Positions 7,260-15,534 of a DNA stretch of 64,000 nucleotides are shown here, one piece after another. The stretch is from Deltaproteobacteria bacterium (lineage in GTDB: Bacteria > Desulfobacterota > Binatia > HRBIN30 > JACQVA1). Both the position numbers and the translations under genes were made by a program. The stretch is from assembly GCA_016178705.1 (NCBI GenBank), contig JACOST010000033.1, positions 236,513 through 300,512 of the forward strand, written 5' to 3'. The notes beneath the pieces were generated by a model. That model was not told the DNA's origin. It saw only the letters and a program-made list of their open reading frames with translations, and ran no database searches. Within the stretch, counting starts at the first letter, position 1. Every line of letters begins with the position of its first letter.

Positions 7260-9110
7260 ATGCATCTACTACCATCAGAGAATGAACACATGCTGACAGA
7301 CACAAACAATCTAGCCATCATTGATCTCGGCGGCCAATACTGCCACCTCATCGCACGGCGGCTACGAGACATTGGCGTCGACTCTCATATCTACGGACCC
7401 GACGTGCCGACGGAGGTCCTATCGCAGCACCGCGGGGTCATTCTGTCGGGCGGCCCGCAAAGTGTCTACAACCAGGGAGCGCCAAGCATCGATGAAGGGG
7501 TGCTGCATTTGGGTGTTCCAGTTCTCGGCATTTGCTACGGCCATCAGCTCTTGGCGAAGATGCTTGGCGGCGAGGTGGCGCACCGTGAAGGGGAGTACGG
7601 ATTTGCCGCGCTAGAGGTCCGCACCAGCGACACGTTGTTCCGCGACACTCCGCGCGCTCAGCAGGTCTGGATGAGTCACTCAGATGCGGTCATCGCTCTG
7701 CCTCGTGGCGCGACCTCCATTGCGGGCACAGATCGATGCAGGAACGCAGCGTTCGCCGACTTCAAACGCCGCCTATTTGGTGTTCAGTTTCACCCGGAGG
7801 TTGTTCACACGGAATACGGTAAAAACATCCTGCGGAATTTTGCCCGTGGCGTATGCCGAATAAGAGGGCGGAGCACGCCCTCAGGTCGAATTCCTATCCT
7901 GATTGAGCAAATTCGTGCTGCAGCGCAGCGACGGTCCATCTTCTTTCTTGTCAGCGGCGGGGTTGACTCGACGGTTGCGTTCGTCCTCTGTGCACGGGCA
8001 TTGCCGAAGGAGAGGATACTCGGTCTCTACGTGGATACTGGTCTTATGCGGCAAGGCGAAACGGAGGAACTCCGGGCGAACCTTGGGAGCCTAGGATTGG
8101 GTGATAGACTAAGAGTGAAGGAAGCTTCGGCGCTATTCGCAGAGCGATTGCGCGGGGTCACTGGTCCGGAAGAGAAGCGGCACATCATTGGCCGCCTATT
8201 CGTCGAGATTCAATCGGACGCGATGCGTGAGTACGGAATTGATCAACAGCACTGGCTTCTCGGACAGGGTACGATTTATCCGGACACTATCGAATCCGGC
8301 GGGGCAAATGGACGAGCGGCCATCATAAAAACGCATCATAATCGGTGTGAGGAGATTCAAGAATTGATGCGGCAGGGGCGCGTTATTGAACCGCTTGCGG
8401 AGTTCTACAAGGACGAAGTGCGCAGTGTTGGGAAGGCCTTGGGACTACCCCCGAGGCTTACAAATCGTTGGCCGTTTCCGGGCCCTGGCTTGGCGATTCG
8501 CTGCATTTGTAGCCGTTCCTCGGGTAAGGCACAGCCCCTGTCCAGCGAAGCTGCGCGTACTGTCGAGGTGGCAAAGTATGAGGGCGCACTGCTGCCGATT
8601 CAGAGTGTTGGTGTTCAGGGCGACGCACGAACCTATCGGATGGTGGTCGCGCTGCGCAATCGTAGTAAGCGACTTGATTACCGAACACTACAGTCGTTGA
8701 GCACATCTCTTTGCAATGTGCACTTGGAAACCAATCGCGTCGTCGTTTTGATATCAAGCCGTCCCGGCGTGCGGCTAGAGCAGGCCCGGATCTGCCAGCG
8801 GACAATTGAGGCGGAACGGGTAGAATTGTTGAGGCAAGCCGATTTCATAGTCAGATCGTCGATGGAGAAGGCCGGTCTCACGGAAAAGGTATGGCAGTTC
8901 CCGGTTGTATTGGCCCCGATCTCTTTTCAAGGGGGGGAGACGATCATCTTGCGGCCGGTGAATTCGGAAGACGGTATGACGGCGAATTTCGCGAGACTAC
9001 CGGTTCGGTTTCTCAGGCAGATCGGGGACCGGATACGGAGAATGTCCAAGGTGGACGCTGTGTTTTTGGACGTCACCAATAAGCCCCCAGCGACAATAGA
9101 ATGGGAGTGA
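7260..9110 (+). CDS. GMP-synthase-like protein (glutamine amidotransferase + ATP pyrophosphatase), divergent
   Basis: Full-length architecture of GuaA, which amidates XMP to GMP. The class I amidotransferase domain has its nucleophile in GICYGHQLL (Cys about residue 92) and QFHPE. The N-type ATP-pyrophosphatase has the P-loop SGGVDS (about residue 231) and YVDTGLMR. The dimerisation domain ends in KPPATIEWE as in true GuaA. It differs where housekeeping enzymes are nearly invariant: the substrate-loop sequence SHHNVGGLP reads THHNRCEEI, and RHPFPGPGL reads RWPFPGPGL. These lie in the XMP-binding/lid region, so specificity may differ. It is the fourth gene of the operon, starting four bases after the ImmA stop; ATG 7290 is an alternative start. 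A second GuaA copy on an island is unusual; a housekeeping copy elsewhere is assumed. Confidence 0.85.
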   Translation: MHLLPSENEHMLTDTNNLAIIDLGGQYCHLIARRLRDIGVDSHIYGPDVPTEVLSQHRGVILSGGPQSVYNQGAPSIDEGVLHLGVPVLGICYGHQLLAKMLGGEVAHREGEYGFAALEVRTSDTLFRDTPRAQQVWMSHSDAVIALPRGATSIAGTDRCRNAAFADFKRRLFGVQFHPEVVHTEYGKNILRNFARGVCRIRGRSTPSGRIPILIEQIRAAAQRRSIFFLVSGGVDSTVAFVLCARALPKERILGLYVDTGLMRQGETEELRANLGSLGLGDRLRVKEASALFAERLRGVTGPEEKRHIIGRLFVEIQSDAMREYGIDQQHWLLGQGTIYPDTIESGGANGRAAIIKTHHNRCEEIQELMRQGRVIEPLAEFYKDEVRSVGKALGLPPRLTNRWPFPGPGLAIRCICSRSSGKAQPLSSEAARTVEVAKYEGALLPIQSVGVQGDARTYRMVVALRNRSKRLDYRTLQSLSTSLCNVHLETNRVVVLISSRPGVRLEQARICQRTIEAERVELLRQADFIVRSSMEKAGLTEKVWQFPVVLAPISFQGGETIILRPVNSEDGMTANFARLPVRFLRQIGDRIRRMSKVDAVFLDVTNKPPATIEWE

Positions 9111-9114
9111 CGCG

Positions 9115-9372
9115 ATGAATGTGGAAGAACGAGCCAAACTGATTTTGCAGGAAGCTATGCGCGTTTGCCAGGGAAGTCGATACCTGCCTGTGTGCGTCGA
9201 CATTATTGGAAGCGGCGCACGACAAGAGCTTGCTGTCTCCATTACGAGCGACGGCGGTGCGCCCGCCGAGGGAGAAGAATACCGCCGCATCGTAGTTGCG
9301 CTGGAGCGAATTGATGGTGTGAACCGCGTGCTATTGGAGATCGCCCGCGTAAGGGACGGCCGGAAGGATTGA
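9115..9372 (+). CDS. hypothetical protein (85 aa)
   Basis: A small soluble protein that starts five bases after the GMP-synthase-like gene, with GGAG upstream of the ATG. The sequence has an N-terminal helix and an alternating strand pattern (YLPVCVDIIG, QELAVSITSD, RRIVVALERIDGVNRVLLEI), suggesting a compact alpha/beta fold. No family is recognised. Spacing and strand place it in the same transcript as the GuaA-like gene. Confidence 0.6.
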   Translation: MNVEERAKLILQEAMRVCQGSRYLPVCVDIIGSGARQELAVSITSDGGAPAEGEEYRRIVVALERIDGVNRVLLEIARVRDGRKD

Positions 9373-9438
9373 GTGGGAGGATTGGTGGTCGCAAGTGCCC
9401 CGCGCATGTTCTATCGGGGCGCAAAAGAGGAGAGGCAG

Positions 9439-9651
9439 ATGACAAACAAACACTTCCCCAAAGGACTTGATGATCGGCAGCGCGACGCAGATGGAGAGAT
9501 TCGCAAGAAGCGAAGCGATACGATGGTACGAACGCTGCGGGGGAAGTACGGGTCAGCGTTCGCAGATGGCTACCGGTCGGATGCGAAGCTGGGGACGGTT
9601 TTGAAGGGTGAGCGCGTGGAGACATTGGATCAGCTACTCAAGAAGAGGTAG
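9439..9651 (+). CDS. small basic protein of mobile-element type (70 aa)
   Basis: ATG 9439 follows a good Shine-Dalgarno (GAGGAGAGG); the frame stays open upstream to 9373 but without similar support. The protein is highly charged, with the pattern RQRDADGEIRKKRSDT, RTLRGKYGS and GYRSDAKLGTVL. I recognise this as resembling short uncharacterised proteins that recur in integrative elements, but cannot assign a function. The end overlaps the start of the next gene's frame by about 40 bases. Confidence 0.6.
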   Translation: MTNKHFPKGLDDRQRDADGEIRKKRSDTMVRTLRGKYGSAFADGYRSDAKLGTVLKGERVETLDQLLKKR

Positions 9652-10270
9652 CTACGTCGGCGCCGGCGCACTTACTGTGTTCGTCTTCTGGTTGGCCGCC
9701 ATCGTCGCCGGAAAACCACTCACCGTCAACTTGCCTGGCAAGGAGTTCTTTGAATCTGTTTGGGGAAAGCTAACTGCAGCGAGCAGCGGTGGTGTCTCGT
9801 TCCTTACTTGGGCCATCCGGAAGCGGACCGGGGGCTGGGCGTATCTCGGATCGATCATCGGTCTGATGGTGCTGCTTGTCGGGCTGGTGTGGATTGTCCT
9901 GGTCGAAGTAAATTCAGGATCGACGGGTACGCCAACGCCAACTTTGAAGCCGTGCACCACCCCTAAACCGACAGTTCAAATCGGATACGGCAAGACGACG
10001 GTGTCCCCACAGGGTGACGCTCGGGTCACCGTTACCGACCACTACCCAGCAGTGCCAAGAGACAAGGTCTGCATCACGAGCGTTACGGGCACCCAGTACA
10101 TCCAAAAGTTCAGGTACTCGCCCGCTGGGCTGACCCCAACGCTGGCAGAGCATCAGATGGGGAACGTGTCACCGGCGCTTCAAGGAAAGGTGGCTGACTG
10201 CTACTGTCAGGACAACAGTCGCCGCTGCGAGACACTCGAGTGCACGGCTAACGGCTGGATCGAACCGTAG
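9608..10270 (+). CDS. membrane protein with extracytoplasmic domain (hypothetical)
   Basis: A 220-residue protein with two predicted membrane segments: GAGALTVFVFWLAAIVAG near residue 20 and LGSIIGLMVLLVGLVWIVLV near residue 80. A Thr/Pro-rich linker and a Cys-containing C-terminal domain of about 120 residues (CITSVTG, CYCQDNSRRCETLEC) follow. The paired cysteines suggest that domain is exported. The annotated start overlaps the preceding gene; a start a few codons downstream is possible. It is the last gene of the 4943-10270 run. Confidence 0.55.
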   Translation: MSAWRHWISYSRRGSYVGAGALTVFVFWLAAIVAGKPLTVNLPGKEFFESVWGKLTAASSGGVSFLTWAIRKRTGGWAYLGSIIGLMVLLVGLVWIVLVEVNSGSTGTPTPTLKPCTTPKPTVQIGYGKTTVSPQGDARVTVTDHYPAVPRDKVCITSVTGTQYIQKFRYSPAGLTPTLAEHQMGNVSPALQGKVADCYCQDNSRRCETLECTANGWIEP

Positions 10271-10536
10271 CCGGCCGTGCGCTGTTGCTTTTCAATGTGT
10301 GCGACGTGCGGGGAACAGCCTGCACTGGGATCCCAAGAGCGTCCGATATCGGAGTTGCCGACAACTCGGGTGACCAGCGGCAGTCCGCCGAGCTTGGTAC
10401 AGGACATAGTCATACGTAGTCAATGCGCAACGTCCAGCCGCATTGTTCTGAAGCTTCGATTGTCGGCGCGATCGGTTTGGATGCCGATATGGTTTTGGGG
10501 TAGAAGGCGCGGTGAGTTCACGGTCTCGGAGGCAAT

Positions 10537-11136
10537 ATGCCGCAACTCTCGGTATCCGATGCGGTTCGATACCTGCTTGTCGGAACGCAGTTTCTTCTCT
10601 TCTGCCTCCTTTTCGATCAGGATGGCACGGTGAAGCTCACGACCCAGCTCACCCCGCCCGTCCTTCTCGTTTTGCTGTGGGGCATTGGTACGGCGTGGTT
10701 CTTTGTTTACCGCTCCCTGCTTCACAACACAGTGATCACCTGGGCCAAGGATAGGGTAGGAAGCAACTACAGGACGTTCTTGATCGCGAATTACCCGGGT
10801 TTAGTCACGCAGGCGACCGAGGCTGAAGAGGTTAATTTCCACGTGCGCCTTTCTCAGGATGCACGGACCCAGGATTGGATGGCTGCGCGGGCGAGTGGTA
10901 TCCACTTTCTCTACCTCACGGGATTCTTGGCGGGCATGTGGTTCATTGCAAGTGTGGTCTCATGCCACGGCGTGTGGGTCAGCGCCACGTTCCTCGTTGT
11001 CTCAGCAGCGTTTCTGAGAGCGGCATGGATCGATGACCTTCGCATGGAAATGATCGAAACCGGTTTCGTGAGAAAAAAACACAATGACGGATCTCTGAAA
11101 TCGCTGATTGAGGGGATACGGAGAGACCGCGGCTGA
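10537..11136 (+). CDS. multi-pass membrane protein (hypothetical)
   Basis: A 199-residue protein with four hydrophobic segments: VRYLLVGTQFLLFCLLF, PPVLLVLLWGIGTAWFFVY, FLYLTGFLAGMWFIASVV and SATFLVVSAAFLRAAW. They are arranged as two hairpins separated by a soluble stretch of about 60 residues. The C-terminus is charged. No family is recognised. About 270 bases without a gene separate it from the preceding operon, so it may be transcribed separately. It converges with radC on the other strand. Confidence 0.6.
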   Translation: MPQLSVSDAVRYLLVGTQFLLFCLLFDQDGTVKLTTQLTPPVLLVLLWGIGTAWFFVYRSLLHNTVITWAKDRVGSNYRTFLIANYPGLVTQATEAEEVNFHVRLSQDARTQDWMAARASGIHFLYLTGFLAGMWFIASVVSCHGVWVSATFLVVSAAFLRAAWIDDLRMEMIETGFVRKKHNDGSLKSLIEGIRRDRG

Positions 11137-11204
11137 CTCGCGCGATGCTGCAGAAGCAACACGAGCAAGGGGTCACCACCCCCGTACGGGAACGGTTCAA
11201 GAAA

Positions 11205-11231
11205 GAGCCGCCAGGGGACACCTGACGGCTC
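11205..11231 (-). terminator. hairpin between convergent genes, terminator for radC
   Basis: GAGCCG-c-CAGG pairs with CCTG-a-CGGCTC around a five-base loop. Read on the minus strand, it is followed by a T-rich TTTCTT tract, as expected for termination of the radC transcript. It lies between the ends of two convergent genes. Confidence 0.5.
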
Positions 11232-11257
11232 GGGGACGTAACGGCAACGTCCAAAGA

Positions 11258-12001
11258 TCAACTCCAGTACCCATCGTCGACGAAGGATACATACCTGCCC
11301 TTGCCGATCACGATGTGATCGAGAACACGCACCCCAACCAAGTCGCCGACCTCACGCAACCGACGCGTGATGTCGATGTCCTCCTGGCTCGGAGTCGGAT
11401 CGCCGCTCGGGTGGTTGTGCACGAAGATGACGGCGGCGGCGCTGAATCGCACCACGTGAGCGAACACGTCTCGTGGATGAACGATCGATGCCGTGAGCGA
11501 CCCCTGGCTGACGACGATGTCGCGCAGCTTTCGGTGCTTGTTGTCGAGCAGTACGGCGTAGAAGTACTCGCAGACCTCGGCCGCGAGGTGCTCACGAAAG
11601 TGGGCGTAGATGTCCTGGCTACCGCGCAGCGGTACTCCAGGCTTGAACTCGTGCTCGCCGAAACGCTTTGCGATCTCGAAGACGATGCAGAGCCGTTCGA
11701 TTGCGGCGGGCTTCAAGCCGTGATCGCGTAGCTCACTCGGTTTGGCGCCTGCAAGATGACGGAAGCTTTCGTAGATCGTTGCGAGTCTCTCGCATACGAG
11801 CGAGGTAGCAGGTCCGAGCAACCGCGTGAGCAGTTGCGCGTCTGTGAGGTCAATCGGCAAGGGTGGCGCAGAGCCGGTTGGCCACCCGCCTCGACGAATG
11901 ATCCTTGGCTCCGGTACGTCTAACGCAGCGTGCTCGGCCACCCTTGGTGCGATGGTGCCGAAGGGCAGTGAGAGCTGATGGCCGTCGCTATGCGAGTCCA
12001 T
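11258..12001 (-). CDS. radC: RadC-family JAB/MPN-domain protein
   Basis: A 247-residue protein with the JAMM metal-binding signature HNHPSGDPTPSQED near residue 200 and the upstream helical region LLTRLLGPATSLVCERLA/LRDHGLKPAAIERL typical of RadC (UPF0758). RadC-like proteins are frequent on integrative elements; their biochemical role is unsettled. The ATG at 12001 overlaps the stop of the DUF2958 gene (ATGA), which shows translational coupling within the minus-strand block; a GTG nine bases upstream is also in frame. Confidence 0.88.
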   Translation of the reverse strand: MDSHSDGHQLSLPFGTIAPRVAEHAALDVPEPRIIRRGGWPTGSAPPLPIDLTDAQLLTRLLGPATSLVCERLATIYESFRHLAGAKPSELRDHGLKPAAIERLCIVFEIAKRFGEHEFKPGVPLRGSQDIYAHFREHLAAEVCEYFYAVLLDNKHRKLRDIVVSQGSLTASIVHPRDVFAHVVRFSAAAVIFVHNHPSGDPTPSQEDIDITRRLREVGDLVGVRVLDHIVIGKGRYVSFVDDGYWS

Positions 12002-12294
12002 CAGCGGCACTCCTTGAGCGGCTTCGGCTTCCAGTAGAGGTCACGCTCGATCGTGAGATCGCCCGGTCCGCGGATCGTTCCCAACTCGTCGAGTGAGAAG
12101 TATCCGAACTCTCGCTCGTGTCCGACGACCACGCCGAAGAACAGACGCTCCTCGGGACCGTACTCGCTCGCGTACCACGTCCAGTTGGACCAGGGTGTAA
12201 AGAACTTCACGACGGCGATCGCGCTGTCGCCTCGCTCCTCTTGGCTGTACAGCGGCGGAAGTAGCTTCTCAATGTGCTTGGGGAGCAGTTGCAT
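12001..12294 (-). CDS. DUF2958 domain protein
   Basis: A 97-residue protein with LLPKHIEKLLPPLYSQE at the start, followed by VVKFFTPWSNWTWYASEYGPE, FFGVVVGHEREFGYFSLDEL and ERDLYWKPKPL, the pattern of DUF2958 proteins on plasmids and integrative elements. Function is unknown. ATG 12294 is preferred over the longer open frame because GGGAGGA sits directly upstream. Its stop overlaps the radC start, and it lies downstream of the TraD-like ATPase gene on the same strand, so the three genes form one block. Confidence 0.8.
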   Translation of the reverse strand: MQLLPKHIEKLLPPLYSQEERGDSAIAVVKFFTPWSNWTWYASEYGPEERLFFGVVVGHEREFGYFSLDELGTIRGPGDLTIERDLYWKPKPLKECR

Positions 12295-12327
12295 GCTCGT
12301 CCTCCCATGTTGGTGCGGTAGGGACCC

Positions 12328-12360
12328 ATTCCCTCCGGGAATCCCGCGGTGAGCGCGGGA
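12328..12360 (-). promoter_or_regulatory. two consecutive hairpins between the TraD-like and DUF2958 genes
   Basis: ATTCCC-tcc-GGGAAT (12328-12342) is followed by TCCCGC-7 nt-GCGGGA (12342-12360). They lie in the 80-base gap between the two genes and have no T-tract, so they look more like an RNA processing or attenuation structure than a terminator. Confidence 0.35.
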
Positions 12361-12373
12361 CTCCCCGAGAAAA

Positions 12374-13552
12374 TCAGTCCTCGGGAGGGAGCGTGTCGGC
12401 ACTGAAGGGCTTGGACGGCGTGCCGTCGATCATCAGCTTCAGATAGATACGGTGGTTGGGCAGGCTGATGAGGTCGATCTCAGCAAATTCCGGATAGAAC
12501 TCCCGCGCCAGAACCTTCGCATCGTCGAGTCCGACTCGAAAGGAGATGATGGTCCCGACGTTTCCGAAAACCGCGTCGCGCATCGGAGGCTCGAGCTGTC
12601 CGACATATTGATGTGCGAGGATGAGGCCCACTCGGTACTTCCGCAGTTCGGAGAGCATGCTGGCCAGGCTCAAGCTGGCGAACGTGTGGAATTCGTCCAG
12701 GTAGACGTAGAAGTCGGCGCGGTCCTTCTCCGGCACTTCCGCGCGGCCGAAGGCGGACCAGCCCACGCTGGCCACGAGCAGAGCTCCGAGTAAGGCAGAG
12801 GCATCACCGCCCATCTTTCCCTTGGCAAGATCAACGAGCAGGATCTTCCGCTCGTCCATGATTTCTCGGAGATTGAGCGTGGTCTCCGATCCTGCGAGAA
12901 TCTTGTGCAAGAGCGGGTCAGCTAGGAACGCTCCGATCTTGTTCTGAATCGGCGCGATGGCCGAGGCCCGGAAGTAGGGCGGGTACCCTTCGTACTCGCG
13001 TGACCAGAACGCCCGCACCTGCTGGTTCGTCATGTGCCTGATCGCCGCTCGCCTGTAGTTGCGATCCATCAAGAGCGGAAGAACATCCGCGAGCGTAGCC
13101 GAGGGCTGATCGAGAAGCCCGAGCAGAGCGTTGCGAAGAATGTGTTCCATGCGCGGCCCCCAGGAGTCTTCCCACAACTTTCTGAAGGCATCGAGGACGG
13201 CCGACGCGGCAAGCGGTCTTTTGGACTCCGGCACCCGCTCCAGCGGATTGAAGCCCAGCGGCTGCTCTGGCTCCGGGGCGTTGAAGTAGATCAGCTCTTC
13301 TCTTCTGTGTTCCGGCACGCGCGACAGCACCCGCTGGATAAGGTCGCCATGCGGGTCGAATACGACCAGACCCTCGCCGGACTCGAGGTCCTGGCTGATG
13401 AGCGTCTCGATCAGGGTCGACTTTCCCGTGCCGGTCTGGCCCACGACATACATGTGGGCGCGGCGGTCGGCGCGCTTGATGCCAAAGACCTTCCGCTCGT
13501 TACGGAAGTTCGTCCGGGCAAAACGGGCAACGTCGTTGTCGGCTCTGATCAC
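12374..13552 (-). CDS. TraD/VirD4-like conjugative DNA-transfer ATPase
   Basis: A 392-residue P-loop ATPase with Walker A GQTGTGKST near residue 40, the signature FDPHGDLI, Walker B DFYVYLDEFHTF near residue 285 and the sensor-like ILAHQYVGQL. It matches the catalytic core of the first gene in the window but lacks that protein's long N- and C-terminal domains. It would couple DNA to transfer or translocate DNA. The start is a GTG at 13552. Just upstream on the same strand the frame retains about 15 codons of the 3' end of another gene (ending SPVFAGDMSTPII), and the same tail precedes the truncated copy at 16,302, so this gene once followed a conserved partner that is now lost. Confidence 0.88.
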   Translation of the reverse strand: MIRADNDVARFARTNFRNERKVFGIKRADRRAHMYVVGQTGTGKSTLIETLISQDLESGEGLVVFDPHGDLIQRVLSRVPEHRREELIYFNAPEPEQPLGFNPLERVPESKRPLAASAVLDAFRKLWEDSWGPRMEHILRNALLGLLDQPSATLADVLPLLMDRNYRRAAIRHMTNQQVRAFWSREYEGYPPYFRASAIAPIQNKIGAFLADPLLHKILAGSETTLNLREIMDERKILLVDLAKGKMGGDASALLGALLVASVGWSAFGRAEVPEKDRADFYVYLDEFHTFASLSLASMLSELRKYRVGLILAHQYVGQLEPPMRDAVFGNVGTIISFRVGLDDAKVLAREFYPEFAEIDLISLPNHRIYLKLMIDGTPSKPFSADTLPPED

Positions 13553-13708
13553 ACCTCATATGATCGGGGTGGACATGTCTCCGGCAAAGACTGGAGAACT
13601 AGCCGCATCCGCATCCCCCTTTCTTTTCGCAGAGCACGTCCTCTCGCACCGAGATCGCTACGCGCACGTTAGGGGTCCACGGCTGACGAAGCCAAAGGCG
13701 TACGGCCG

Positions 13709-13735
13709 AAAAAAACCGCGACGGCCTCGTCGCGG
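13709..13735 (-). terminator. rho-independent terminator-like hairpin on the minus strand
   Basis: CCGCGAC (13716-13722) pairs with GTCGCGG (13729-13735) over a six-base loop, with seven A on the plus strand at 13709-13715, which is a T7 tract on the minus strand. It would stop minus-strand transcription entering the TraD block from the right. No minus-strand gene lies immediately upstream, so its present role is unclear. Confidence 0.5.
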
Positions 13736-13837
13736 CCGCCTTGACTCACGGCAATACGGCTCGCTAAGAGGTTGTTGCATATGGGCGGATCCGAACGACT
13801 CCTTCCGAGTGTCACCCGGCCGAGCGTTGCGGACGTC

Positions 13838-14593
13838 ATGTTGCCCGTCCTGGCGAACCATTCCCACGAGTTCACACCGACGCCTCTGCGGACACGTCGG
13901 GATTTTCTGATAGCCCTAGCGGCGACGCTCCTTCTCAGCTCAGGTGCCCACAGCGCAGCCCAAGCAGCAGAATTACCGCCCTACTGCAGCCTTGATCCGA
14001 ACATCGACCTAACGCGCTTCAAGGCACGGAGCTCTACCGGCAACAACCGCATGGACAAGGCTCTGATTTCTGAACTCAAACACATTCTGCAAGTCATGCA
14101 AATTAGTCCCGGATTTCGCATAATCGATGACCTTGGTGGACCAAACGCCTTTGCGATCGATCGCACGCTGGTTCGTGGAACCAAAGGGACTGTGCTCTTT
14201 GGCATCAACCTACTTTCCGAAGAACTAGTAGCCAAGGCGGGAGGGTATGCGATCGCAGGAATCGCCGCGCACGAATGTTCACATGTGTTTCAGTACCAAT
14301 CGCCGTTTGGAGCACGTCTTACTAGAGGAGCGCGCACGGCCAAACCGATGGAGTTGCATGCTGATTTTCTGGCGGGGTTCTATCTCGGACAAAAGCGCGG
14401 AAGCGATCTGCACATCGAAACCTTCGCCAAGTCGCTCTACGACAAGGGCGACTGGAATTTCAATGACCCCGGGCATCATGGAACGCCGGACGAGCGCGTG
14501 AACGCAATGAAGCGCGGATTCGCCCTCGCGCGAGACAAGAAGTCCTTCAGCGAGGCTGCGGAGAATGGAGCCATCTATGTCCTATCGCTATAG
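13838..14593 (+). CDS. Tat-exported zinc metallopeptidase (HExxH)
   Basis: A 251-residue protein with a twin-arginine signal: TRRDFLIALAATLLLSSG followed by an Ala-rich cleavage region. In the mature part, GIAAHECSHVFQYQ holds an HExxH zinc motif near residue 140, and MELHADFLAGFYLG about 27 residues later supplies the likely third ligand, as in M48-like and related gluzincin peptidases. A late His-rich segment (DPGHHGTPDERVNAM) resembles the HG/ERV tail of M48-type peptidases. ATG 13838 is chosen for its distance to the Tat motif; the frame is open from 13772. The end overlaps the next gene's start by 17 bases. Confidence 0.7.
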   Translation: MLPVLANHSHEFTPTPLRTRRDFLIALAATLLLSSGAHSAAQAAELPPYCSLDPNIDLTRFKARSSTGNNRMDKALISELKHILQVMQISPGFRIIDDLGGPNAFAIDRTLVRGTKGTVLFGINLLSEELVAKAGGYAIAGIAAHECSHVFQYQSPFGARLTRGARTAKPMELHADFLAGFYLGQKRGSDLHIETFAKSLYDKGDWNFNDPGHHGTPDERVNAMKRGFALARDKKSFSEAAENGAIYVLSL

Positions 14594-15089
14594 GGCTGTA
14601 CGACAATTCAATCCAAGCATCCGATTGACTCTGCGGAGTCTAGCGACGCTCTGTACACTCATGCTCACCTGCACCCCGACCCAACGAGCGAGTGCACAAG
14701 CGATCCCTCCGGGCATCATGATATGTCAAACGCCCGCGTTCTGGTGCGTCGTTCCTTCTCAGGACTATCCGACCGGGGTTCCCTGCTGGTGCAATACCCC
14801 CATGGGACCCGTCGTAGGTCGGGCGATCAATCCTCGGCAGGTAGTTCAGCAATCCGCCCCGTCCAAGCCTTCCAAGCACGGTCGCGATGAACCGGAGGAG
14901 GAGATCGATTTGGGGGGGAAGGCGGATGATTGCTTGAATGGACTTGGAAATTGCGACGGAAGTTTCGCGTCTCTTGTTCGGAAGAATGCGAAGACTCGGG
15001 CGCCCAAAGAGTCTCGTTCGGGGTGCACCAAAGACACGGATTGCAAGGGCGATCGCGTGTGTGAGCAAGGAAAGTGTATAGACCAGTAG
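14577..15089 (+). CDS. secreted Cys-rich protein (hypothetical)
   Basis: A 170-residue protein with an N-terminal signal-like segment (LRSLATLCTLMLTCTPTQRASAQA), a Cys/Pro-rich region (CQTPAFWCVV, CWCNTPMG), a charged middle, and a C-terminal CTKDTDCKGDRVCEQGKC repeat. The last motif is the common C-x5-C-x5-C-x4-C pattern of secreted proteins in deltaproteobacteria-like genomes. It overlaps the metallopeptidase gene, so the two are co-expressed and both probably act outside the cytoplasm. No function is assigned. Confidence 0.6.
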   Translation: MSYRYRAVRQFNPSIRLTLRSLATLCTLMLTCTPTQRASAQAIPPGIMICQTPAFWCVVPSQDYPTGVPCWCNTPMGPVVGRAINPRQVVQQSAPSKPSKHGRDEPEEEIDLGGKADDCLNGLGNCDGSFASLVRKNAKTRAPKESRSGCTKDTDCKGDRVCEQGKCIDQ

Positions 15090-15534
15090 CGACCGTCCCC
15101 GCGCTCACCGATACCAGTTCTGCCGGTGACGGTTGCTGCGCGAAATTACTGGGTCTTTGAGCGGGCGGAGCCAGTCTTGGCACATGAAAAGCAGCTTCCA
15201 AGCTTGGCGAGCACCCAGCCGACACTTTAAGTAAGAACAGAGTTCGCGCATTTTTCCGGTCATCATTGCTTCAAGAGAGAGCTCCAAATCCGTACCGCCC
15301 CAATGAGCGATAAAACACCGAGAGGACTGGACGACAGCTTTGTGAAAATTACCCATACCGGCTGTCGCCATACTGTTTCGCGTCGTTGAACTCAGCCTTG
15401 CTCACGCCGAGAACGTGCTTCATCGAGCGCTAGAAGCGTGCGGCGACTGGTGGATCTTCCTCGCATTGGAGGAGCGGTCCTGCCTTCGGCATGGGCGAAG
15501 CGAACTCGGAGCAGATCACGCGCAATCTGCCTTA
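15090..15534. other. gene-poor stretch with a possible remnant frame
   Basis: No convincing intact gene. A minus-strand frame of 88 codons at 15105-15371 contains plausible protein-like sequence (SRCFIAHWGGTDLELSLEAM, KLLFMCQDWLRPLKD) but has no good start or family match; it may be a gene fragment. Confidence 0.35.
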
